The position numbers were made by a program, and so were the translations under genes. Under the pieces are notes generated by a model that did not search any database, was not told the DNA's origin, and saw only the letters and a list, made by a program, of their open reading frames with translations. DNA of 5,241 nt from an uncultured Flavobacteriales bacterium (lineage in GTDB: Bacteria > Bacteroidota > Bacteroidia > Flavobacteriales > Crocinitomicaceae). The first letter of the stretch is position 1. Each line of letters begins with the position of its first letter. The stretch lies in assembly GCA_946886545.1 (NCBI GenBank), contig CAMPIU010000247.1:1-5241 (forward strand), read 5' to 3'. This document shows, piece after piece, positions 1 through 5,241 of this stretch.

Positions 1-21
1 GGGAATAAATTGGTATTATAA

Positions 22-55
22 AAAGTAGGGAGGCGATTAATCGCCTCCCTACTTT
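22..55 (-). terminator. Rho-independent terminator of the T9SS adhesin operon
   Basis: This is a perfect 34-bp palindrome. The likely RNA hairpin has a 15-bp stem containing a GGGAGGCGA/TCGCCTCCC core and a TTAA loop. Only three bases separate it from the TAA stop of the adhesin gene. On the minus strand the stem runs into a short T-tract (T5, then ATAATA), as expected for intrinsic termination. The plus-strand side is also T-rich, so it may work in both directions if a convergent gene lies to the left of the window. Confidence 0.85.
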
Positions 56-58
56 AAT

Positions 59-3019
59 TTATTGTTTTACCAATGAATATACTTTAGAACCGTTTTTGAC
101 GATATAAACACCCGCTCTCAATGAAGAGATATCCAAAACCAAGGTACCATCTCCCTGTTTATATGATGATACATTCAAGCGAACATCCTGCCCCATGGCA
201 TTCAGCAATTTGAAAGTACTCAACGAAACAAGATCGCCTTTCAGGGTAACAAGGTCCGTAGCCGGATTCGGGAAGATAACAAGGTCGCTTACACCTGCAA
301 TATCGATATACACCGATTCCATGTCATGCATCCGCTCCTGACCATTATAGTCCACTTGCCTCAAGCGATAGTAAGAAATTCCGTTCAGCGGCAGGTTATC
401 AATTGCGGAATAGTAAAGCGACGTTTGGGAATTTCCCGCCCCATTTTCGGTAGCAACTGTTTCCCAGCCATCAAATCCGCTTACTGATCTTTCGATCACG
501 AAGTAATCATTGTTTTGTTCCGAACTGGTTTCCCAATTTAATCTCACAGCATTATTGTTTACAGCAGTTGCTTCAAAAGATACCAAACCAATTGGCAAAG
601 AAGTCCCGCAGTTAACGGTAATACATTGCGGGGCGGTATAAGTACATCCGAAATTATCTGTTACACTGTAAGTAAAACACGGAGTTCCCTGATTGGTTGG
701 AGTTACGTTCGCTGTTGTTGCACCTGTACTTGAAAGTGTTGTTGCAGCTACCCAGCCTTGGGAAACAATTGTTGGTGTATAGGAAGGAACCGAAACGATA
801 CCTGCGCTGAAATTCACGTCCCAGTTAAAGATATAACCGTTATCTGAGCCTAAGTGATCTGTTACATTAATAGTCCAGCTGCCATTTAGGGGACAACCAA
901 CCAATCCTGAAAAACTCTCCGCGGGCAAATAAGTCCCTGCCGGCACATAACTATCCGTATAAGTACCCGGGCCATTTCCGCTGGTGAAAGTACCTCCTGT
1001 TGTGATTCCATTAACCAATGTAGTGGCTCCCGACATTGAAAAACAATAATTAGAGCCTGTACCAGGTGTAATCGTTGTTGAGCTTCCATCCACAGTACTT
1101 GTTGCCCATGGAGTTCCCAAGTTGGCAGAACCACCTCCGGAGCCGTAAGTTTGTAAACTGACGCTTTGTCCGTTCGGGCATTCAATTTCCAAGGATAAAT
1201 CTCCAAGATATGAATGCTCCATATCCAAACAAATATTGGTAATATCAGTTGCTGAAGTAACCGTTGCAGCAGGATTATAACAATTGGTAGTTATGGAAGT
1301 CGAATAAGAAACACCCGATCCATCTGGTAAGAAGGTCGTTCCTGAAACCGGCGGAGTACAGTTCACCGTATATGGGGTCATGGTAACATTCGCACTAAGT
1401 GCGGATGTTGCATTAGTACATAAGGTCGAAGGTGTTGCAGATGTAGTAATGGTTGGTGTAGTTGAAACCTGGATAATTTGATTATTGTAATTCGTGTTTG
1501 TACAGCCATTCGTATCCGTTGCTACTAAATTTAAATAATAACTCCCCACAGCCGGATATGTGTATGTAGTCGAAGTTCCGGCAGCAGTTGCTCCATTTCC
1601 AAAATTCCAGGAATAGGTCGCTCCTGCCCCACTTGAAGAGAAAGTACCTGAACCGGTAGCGGTGATACTTTGCCCCTGGCACACACGGATAATCCCACCC
1701 GCTCCGGGAGCCGGACTTATGGATGTAATACTTGTTGTAATCGTCTGACAAGGTACCACACAGGAAATATCTGCTACCCATCCCGGATAAACTACAGAAC
1801 CGTCTGAAGTAAATCTGAAAGTCAAACAACCACTTGCATTGCTGGCTGATGCCTGAATTGTACCCGGGCTGCTTGTTCCGGAAAAAGTTCCTAATGATGG
1901 TGCTGCAACAGAATTTCCGTCAAAGATTTGTAAAACATCCAGACTGCTTTCCGTTTGAAAGGCGCTGAACACCAATTTCAATTTAGCACCCGCAGTAGAA
2001 GGACAAATGGTAAACACGCGCGTATCTGAATTGGTATAATCGGATAAGCCACCACCATCATAAAACGTTCCGCTGCATGCGGAAGTACTTCCTGATGAAG
2101 GCATAAAGATTGCCCCAGCCGGTGGTGGAGCCGGAGAGGTAACACAAATAGTAAAAGTAGGTGTTGCCGGTGTTGTAGCAGAACTCCAGGTATATACCCG
2201 AACATAGTAATTCATGCCCACAGTCAAACCATTTACGGTATAATTAGTCTCTGCATCCTGACATCCCAATGAAGCTCCAATACATGATCCCGGAGCAGCT
2301 CCGGTACTTGCAAAAATTTCCACACCTGAATCCCAGCTGGTTGTACGTGTGATAATAGCAGTTGTATTTGTCGCTGTAAATGAATACCAGACATCATCAT
2401 CCGGCGTTCCGGTACAAGAAGCAATTCCTGAATTGGTGGCACCTGCAACTGTTCCAGAAGTTGTAGAGCAGCTTGCGGCTTGTGTTAAAACAGTTGCTGT
2501 AGCACAGTTATCATTTGCCGGAGGAGCAGCCACCGAAGTAACGCAGATATTTCCGGACATATTCGCACTGGAATTTCCACTAGTCCTGATTATTTGAATA
2601 TAGTAAGTTGTCGCTGCAACAGAACTGAAAGTCATTGACCCGGAAGCTCCGGAAGCAACATTCATACAACTCATTTGCGTCGTTGCCGCACAACTAGTCC
2701 AAACAGCAACTGTTGCTGATTCATTTGCACCTGAAACAGTTACCTGAAGTGTTCCCCCTGTTCCGGTAACAGTATACCAGACGTCCGAAGATTCCGTTCC
2801 CGACAAACAACTGGGATTCGGAGTTCCTGTTTCAGGCTGACCATTTTCATTATTTGAAAAAGAGGTCGTTGTACAAGAAGTATTTACTGTTAGAGCCGAG
2901 GCACCCGAACAATCATCACTTTGTGACCATGCCCTGAAGTTGAAAAATGAAACAAACAAAGTCATTAATACAAACCCTTTCATTAAGAATTTGTATCCGT
3001 TCATAGAATTATTTTTCAT
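59..3019 (-). CDS. T9SS-exported multidomain adhesin-like protein (CUB, PKD, P-domain, type A sorting domain)
   Basis: A 986-aa protein, probably secreted or displayed on the cell surface through the type IX secretion system. The signal peptide is about residues 1-33 (hydrophobic FVLMTLFVSFF, cleavage near AWS-Q). Two related modules follow (35-162 and 168-295), each with a D/N-rich Cys start, a DVWY motif and an ICVTS end. A CUB-like domain (about 311-420) has four cysteines at 315, 339, 398 and 420 and the motif DVLQIFDG. A PKD domain spans about 426-519 (SWNFGNG, then VGSYYLNLVATD). A proprotein-convertase P-domain spans about 587-738 (HSYLGDLSLEI, LNGSWTINVTDH, GYIFNWDVNF) and is flanked by what look like halves of one Ig-like domain. 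A beta-sandwich linker (808-905, starting LPIGLVSFEA) precedes the type A sorting domain (913-986: FPNPATD, LLNAMGQ, LRAGVYIV, SLVKQ end). No protease or glycosidase active site was seen, so an adhesive or scaffolding role is inferred. The start was chosen because it lies three bases after the upstream gene; Met6 or Met13 would also leave a workable signal peptide. There is no clear Shine-Dalgarno. The domain calls are from motif reading; the ligand is unknown. Confidence 0.93.
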   Translation of the reverse strand: MKNNSMNGYKFLMKGFVLMTLFVSFFNFRAWSQSDDCSGASALTVNTSCTTTSFSNNENGQPETGTPNPSCLSGTESSDVWYTVTGTGGTLQVTVSGANESATVAVWTSCAATTQMSCMNVASGASGSMTFSSVAATTYYIQIIRTSGNSSANMSGNICVTSVAAPPANDNCATATVLTQAASCSTTSGTVAGATNSGIASCTGTPDDDVWYSFTATNTTAIITRTTSWDSGVEIFASTGAAPGSCIGASLGCQDAETNYTVNGLTVGMNYYVRVYTWSSATTPATPTFTICVTSPAPPPAGAIFMPSSGSTSACSGTFYDGGGLSDYTNSDTRVFTICPSTAGAKLKLVFSAFQTESSLDVLQIFDGNSVAAPSLGTFSGTSSPGTIQASASNASGCLTFRFTSDGSVVYPGWVADISCVVPCQTITTSITSISPAPGAGGIIRVCQGQSITATGSGTFSSSGAGATYSWNFGNGATAAGTSTTYTYPAVGSYYLNLVATDTNGCTNTNYNNQIIQVSTTPTITTSATPSTLCTNATSALSANVTMTPYTVNCTPPVSGTTFLPDGSGVSYSTSITTNCYNPAATVTSATDITNICLDMEHSYLGDLSLEIECPNGQSVSLQTYGSGGGSANLGTPWATSTVDGSSTTITPGTGSNYCFSMSGATTLVNGITTGGTFTSGNGPGTYTDSYVPAGTYLPAESFSGLVGCPLNGSWTINVTDHLGSDNGYIFNWDVNFSAGIVSVPSYTPTIVSQGWVAATTLSSTGATTANVTPTNQGTPCFTYSVTDNFGCTYTAPQCITVNCGTSLPIGLVSFEATAVNNNAVRLNWETSSEQNNDYFVIERSVSGFDGWETVATENGAGNSQTSLYYSAIDNLPLNGISYYRLRQVDYNGQERMHDMESVYIDIAGVSDLVIFPNPATDLVTLKGDLVSLSTFKLLNAMGQDVRLNVSSYKQGDGTLVLDISSLRAGVYIVKNGSKVYSLVKQ
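2135..2917 (-). repeat. Tandem pair of diverged DVWY modules in the adhesin
   Basis: Residues 35-162 and 168-295 share one layout. Each has an acidic/Asn start with Cys (DDC at 35-37, NDNC at 169-172), then a Ser/Thr-rich stretch with a second Cys, DVWY (79-82 and 209-212), and the end ICVTS (158-162 and 291-295). Spacing from DVWY to the final Cys is nearly equal (80 and 83 residues). The modules are joined by Pro/Ala linkers (AAPPA, PAPPPAG). The fold resembles the beta-sandwich, pre-peptidase-C-like modules common in Bacteroidota surface proteins; that assignment is from memory. The copies have diverged, so this is an old duplication. Confidence 0.7.
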
Positions 3020-3022
3020 GGT

Positions 3023-3448
3023 TTAATTTCTTGTATTTGGGTGGATAACCATGATATAAGAAGTGTTATCAATACGAAACACCTGGGTTTGGTTCGAAAA
3101 AAAATCGAGGTTGTATACCAGTGGATTGAATGTATTCACATTAAAATTTGCAAAATCTGCTCCTTGAATCGTTGGATTGACTTTCGCCATCAATGGAAAG
3201 GAAGACAACAGAGGATACTTTTCGCTTTCTGCCTGTTCTGCAGAACGGTATTCAATTCGGTCAGTCATTACTTTACCAAAAGCAGTAACGAGCGTTGGAT
3301 TGTTTACGACGAAATCATTCCCATGCACATAAGCAATACGATTGGAGATTTCTTCAGGTGTTAATTGTTGTGCAGTTGTTTGTCCAAATGAGCAAAAAGC
3401 CATCTGAATGACAAAGAGGGAGAGAGTCCCCTTACGCAATAAGTTCAT
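3023..3448 (-). CDS. Small exported protein of unknown family, operon partner of the adhesin
   Basis: A 141-aa protein I do not recognise. It begins with a basic stretch (MNLLRKG), then a hydrophobic core (LSLFVIQMAF) and a probable signal peptidase I site around SFG-Q or TAQ-Q, leaving about 115 mature residues. Cys19 is the only cysteine, but the residue before it is Phe, which fits a lipobox poorly, so a lipoprotein is unlikely. The mature part has no cysteine. It opens with a predicted helical, charged segment (TPEEISNRIAYVHG, then MTDRIEYRSAEQAESEKYP) and ends in an Asn/Phe-rich, probably beta-strand region (FNVNTFNPLVYNLDFF, FRIDNTSYIMVIHP). No T9SS sorting domain is present, so it is probably periplasmic or reaches the surface another way. 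It lies three bases upstream of the adhesin gene and has its own promoter, so the two are almost certainly co-transcribed. A role in helping, anchoring or modifying the adhesin is inferred from position only. Confidence 0.85.
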   Translation of the reverse strand: MNLLRKGTLSLFVIQMAFCSFGQTTAQQLTPEEISNRIAYVHGNDFVVNNPTLVTAFGKVMTDRIEYRSAEQAESEKYPLLSSFPLMAKVNPTIQGADFANFNVNTFNPLVYNLDFFSNQTQVFRIDNTSYIMVIHPNTRN

Positions 3449-3473
3449 AAGTTTATAGTTCTATAATGTGCCC

Positions 3474-3505
3474 CAAATTTATGCTTAACACTCTGGTAAT
3501 CAAAA
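3474..3505 (-). promoter_or_regulatory. Bacteroidetes-type promoter of the two-gene operon
   Basis: Read on the minus strand there is TTTTG (3505-3501), a 19-bp spacer, then TAAATTTG (3481-3474). This fits the Bacteroidetes sigma-ABfr consensus, TTG near -33 and TAnnTTTG near -7, with normal spacing. Transcription would start around 3467-3470, giving a leader of about 20 bases before the ATG at 3448. The leader has no purine-rich Shine-Dalgarno, which is usual in this phylum, and contains a 6-bp inverted repeat (TTATAG/CTATAA, 3453-3466). Confidence 0.75.
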
Positions 3506-3509
3506 TTGA

Positions 3510-3533
3510 TTCTGTTAAATTCCGGAAACAGAA
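3510..3533. promoter_or_regulatory. Nested palindrome just upstream of the promoter, possible operator
   Basis: TTCTGTT (3510-3516) and AACAGAA (3527-3533) form an inverted repeat, and the perfect 8-bp palindrome TTCCGGAA (3520-3527) lies between them, slightly off centre. The site begins five bases upstream of the -33 element, where activators often bind. This is the only GC-containing symmetrical site near the promoter. No regulator gene is in the window, so binding is speculative. Confidence 0.3.
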
Positions 3534-3734
3534 CTAAAAACTATTTTTTTAGTCTTTAAAAACCCAGTAAATACTGATGTTTTAGTTGGAAAAATATAAA
3601 TAACTCACTCCCACTATTTTACACATTTTGACTATTATTAAGCTGAATGTTAAATAAAACCCATAAAAAGCCTTCTTTCGATAAATTTTTAAAACAATCA
3701 CCAAGAGCAAGCCAGGGTATCGATAGAGGAATTT

Positions 3735-3782
3735 TCATTGTTTTATCAATGAATAAGCTTTCATTCCATTTCTGATGAAAAA
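3735..3782 (-). pseudogene. Relic of the 3' end of a T9SS sorting-domain gene
   Basis: On the minus strand this reads FFIRNGMKAYSLIKQ followed by TGA. The adhesin in this window ends VYIVKNGSKVYSLVKQ followed by TAA. The match includes the NG, K-YSL-KQ pattern and the stop position. At the DNA level, 61-109 and 3737-3785 align without gaps at roughly 70% identity, starting ATTGTTTTA and including CAATGAATA. Directly upstream the same frame has two TAG stops (3783-3788), so the rest of the gene is gone or scrambled. It is most simply the tail of a deleted paralogue of the adhesin. Confidence 0.65.
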
Positions 3783-3815
3783 CTACTAATGATTTAGTAA
3801 ATTACAGATGCGCGG

Positions 3816-3887
3816 TCAAGGTTTGTAAACTTTCATTCTTCCGTCCAAAATTTTAAACCTTCACACATTTATGAAAAAAATACCTGT
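3816..3887 (-). pseudogene. Doubtful second sorting-domain relic
   Basis: In the same frame as the clearer relic, the minus strand reads TGIFFINV, a TGA stop, then RFKILDGRMKVYKP and a TGA. GIFFINV recalls the G-[VI]-Y-[FI]-V strand of type A sorting domains, and GRMKVYK recalls the final strand. The internal stop and short length mean this could be chance in AT-rich DNA. Confidence 0.2.
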
Positions 3888-3929
3888 TACATAAATCACT
3901 AAATTCTATTACCGGAAAGTTTTACCCAC

Positions 3930-3965
3930 AAAAAACCCTTCTTTTGAACGTCAAAAGAAGGGTTT
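3930..3965 (-). terminator. Rho-independent terminator of icmF
   Basis: A perfect 15-bp inverted repeat, AAACCCTTCTTTTGA (3933-3947) and its complement (3951-3965), with a 3-base loop. On the minus strand the stem ends in a T-run (complement of A at 3930-3935). It lies 21 bases after the icmF stop codon, so icmF is insulated from the downstream operon. Confidence 0.9.
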
Positions 3966-3986
3966 AAAATGTTGGTTTAAAGAATG

Positions 3987-5241
3987 TTACATATTCCTTC
4001 TGTATTGTCCTCCTACTTCAAACAAAGATTTTGTAATCTGACCTAAAGAGGCGTATTTACAAACTTCCATTAGCTGTTCGAAGATATTCTTATTCTGGAT
4101 TGCTGTGCGTTGAAGCTCACTAAGCAAATCATCCAATTTATCTTTGTGACTTGCTTTCAGGATTTCCAACATCGTGATTTGGTATTGTTTTTCCTCTTCA
4201 GAAGCACGGATCACTTCCTTCGGCTCAACCGTCGGAGAACCTTTTGAACTAAGGAAAGTATTTACTCCGATAATAGGGAAATCTCCGTTATGCTTCAGGG
4301 TTTCATAATACAATGACTCTTCCTGTATTTTTGATCGCTGGTACATTGTTTCCATTGCACCCAATACTCCTCCCCGTTCAGTAATACGGTCAAATTCTGA
4401 CAATACTGCCTCTTCCACTAAATCCGTGAGTTCTTCAATAATGAATGAGCCTTGCAATGGATTCTCGTTTTTCGCCAGACCTAATTCACGGTTAATGATC
4501 AATTGGATCGCCATCGCTCTGCGCACCGATTCTTCAGTTGGAGTAGTGATCGCTTCATCGTATGCATTCGTGTGCAGGGAATTGCAATTATCGTAAATCG
4601 CATACAATGCCTGCAAAGTTGTGCGGATATCATTGAAATCAATTTCCTGGGCGTGTAATGAACGTCCGGAAGTTTGAATGTGATATTTCAACATTTGGGC
4701 ACGCGGGTTAGCTCCGTATTTTTTCGCCAGTGCCTTTGCCCATATTCTTCTTGCTACACGGCCGATAACCGCATATTCCGGGTCAATTCCATTGGAGAAA
4801 AAGAACGATAAATTCGGACCGAACGCATTGATATCCATTCCGCGACTCAAATAGTACTCCACATAAGTGAATCCATTTGCCAGTGTGAATGCCAATTGAG
4901 TAATCGGGTTTGCTCCTGCTTCCGCGATATGGTATCCCGAAATAGAAACGGAATAAAAATTACGAACTTGTTTTTCAATGAAGTATTGCTGAACATCTCC
5001 CATCAAACGCAATGCGAATTCGGTAGAGAAAATACAGGTATTTTGGGCCTGATCTTCTTTCAAAATATCTGCTTGAACTGTTCCGCGAACTTGTTTTAAG
5101 GTTTCTGTCTTAATTTCCTGGTAAACATCAGTAGGAAGCACCTGATCTCCGGTAACTCCCAAAAGCATCAAACCTAAACCATCATTCCCTTCGGGAAGCG
5201 GTCCCTGGTAGCTCGGTCTTTCAACCCCTTTTGTCTTATAA
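3987..5241 (-). CDS. icmF: Fused isobutyryl-CoA mutase IcmF, C-terminal mutase domain (5' end outside window)
   Basis: The last 417 residues of a coenzyme B12-dependent acyl-CoA mutase that interconverts isobutyryl-CoA and n-butyryl-CoA by carbon-skeleton rearrangement. The frame is open to the right edge ([20 protein letters not shown]), so a TTG or ATG near 5171 is internal, not the start. Visible landmarks, numbered from the edge: [16 protein letters not shown] (53-68), [12 protein letters not shown] (101-112) with His104 matching the conserved B12-site His244 of methylmalonyl-CoA mutase, [11 protein letters not shown] (146-156), [20 protein letters not shown] (189-208) and the IcmF-like end VGGQYRRNM. 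Gln66 sits where methylmalonyl-CoA mutases have the carboxylate-binding Arg207, which points to isobutyryl-CoA. There is no B12-binding domain after the catalytic part, unlike methylmalonyl-CoA mutase; in IcmF it lies at the N terminus with the MeaI-type G-protein chaperone, here off the window. Automated annotation may name it methylmalonyl-CoA mutase family protein. A stand-alone large subunit is less likely given the IcmF-specific C terminus. Confidence 0.93.
   Translation of the reverse strand, partial: YKTKGVERPSYQGPLPEGNDGLGLMLLGVTGDQVLPTDVYQEIKTETLKQVRGTVQADILKEDQAQNTCIFSTEFALRLMGDVQQYFIEKQVRNFYSVSISGYHIAEAGANPITQLAFTLANGFTYVEYYLSRGMDINAFGPNLSFFFSNGIDPEYAVIGRVARRIWAKALAKKYGANPRAQMLKYHIQTSGRSLHAQEIDFNDIRTTLQALYAIYDNCNSLHTNAYDEAITTPTEESVRRAMAIQLIINRELGLAKNENPLQGSFIIEELTDLVEEAVLSEFDRITERGGVLGAMETMYQRSKIQEESLYYETLKHNGDFPIIGVNTFLSSKGSPTVEPKEVIRASEEEKQYQITMLEILKASHKDKLDDLLSELQRTAIQNKNIFEQLMEVCKYASLGQITKSLFEVGGQYRRNM

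Larger units (their letters stand above)
3449..3986. other. AT-rich intergenic region with gene relics, no intact gene
   Basis: 538 bases between the operon start and the icmF stop. Both strands are rich in stop codons and I find no credible intact gene or RNA gene. From right to left it contains the icmF terminator, a doubtful relic (3816-3887), a clear T9SS sorting-domain relic (3735-3782), a possible half-terminator (3659-3681), an AT-only inverted repeat ACTAAAAA/TTTTTAGT (3533-3553) and the nested palindrome and promoter of the operon. It reads as the remains of one or more lost secreted-protein genes. Confidence 0.7.

Noticed and set aside
886..2448. Several minus-strand open frames of 71-115 codons inside the adhesin gene
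   Set aside because: They lie in other frames of a long gene with strong domain and sorting-signal evidence, and their translations have no signal peptide or known motif.
2349..2597. Plus-strand open frame of 82 codons opposite the adhesin
   Set aside because: It is the Val/Ala-rich antisense image of the Thr/Ala-rich tandem modules, with no promoter or independent support.
3041..3364. Plus-strand open frame of 107 codons opposite the small exported protein
   Set aside because: The minus-strand frame has a signal peptide, promoter and operon spacing; this one has no supporting signal.
3448..3466. Short inverted repeat TTATAG/CTATAA in the operon leader as a riboswitch or attenuator
   Set aside because: A 6-bp AT-rich repeat with a 2-base gap in a leader of about 20 bases is too small to support a structured regulator.
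3533..3553. AT-only hairpin ACTAAAAA/TTTTTAGT as a terminator
   Set aside because: The stem has almost no GC pairs and no T-run follows it in the minus direction; it also lies upstream of a promoter with no intact gene before it.
4896..5099. Plus-strand open frame of 67 codons opposite icmF
   Set aside because: It overlaps one of the most conserved parts of the mutase on the other strand.
5166..5171. TTG/ATG near 5171 as the start of the mutase gene
   Set aside because: The frame continues to the window edge with conserved IcmF sequence ([11 protein letters not shown]), so the codons are internal.

Overview
The window looks like a chromosomal segment of a member of the Bacteroidota, most likely a flavobacterium of the Fluviicola/Crocinitomicaceae kind. 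This is inferred from three things: a large secreted protein with a type IX secretion (T9SS) sorting tail, a Bacteroidetes-type promoter (TTG, 19 bp, TAnnTTTG), and starts without a Shine-Dalgarno sequence. The genus is a guess; the phylum is well supported. All three genes are on the minus strand.

Layout, from the right edge in the direction of transcription. (1) 5241-3987 is the C-terminal 417 residues of a fused isobutyryl-CoA mutase (IcmF). Its upstream B12-binding and G-protein chaperone parts lie outside the window. A strong intrinsic terminator follows at 3965-3930. (2) 3929-3449 is AT-rich DNA with no intact gene. It holds a decayed copy of the last ~16 codons of a T9SS sorting domain (3782-3735), a less certain second relic (3887-3816), a possible half-terminator, a nested palindrome, and a good promoter at 3505-3474. 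(3) 3448-3023 is a small exported protein of unknown family, 141 aa. (4) Three bases later, 3019-59 is a 986-aa modular surface or secreted protein with a signal peptide, two tandem DVWY modules, a CUB domain, a PKD domain, a P-domain apparently set inside a split Ig-like domain, a beta-sandwich linker and a T9SS type A sorting domain. It ends at a perfect 34-bp palindromic terminator at the left edge.

The small exported protein and the adhesin-like protein very probably form a two-gene operon with its own promoter and terminator. This suggests, without proving, that the small protein acts with or on the large one at the cell surface. IcmF is a separate transcription unit of central metabolism (interconversion of isobutyryl-CoA and n-butyryl-CoA). 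I see no CRISPR array, tRNA, rRNA, insertion sequence or defence system. The most noteworthy items are the unknown operon partner, the nested P-domain, and the trace of a lost T9SS gene between the operon and icmF.
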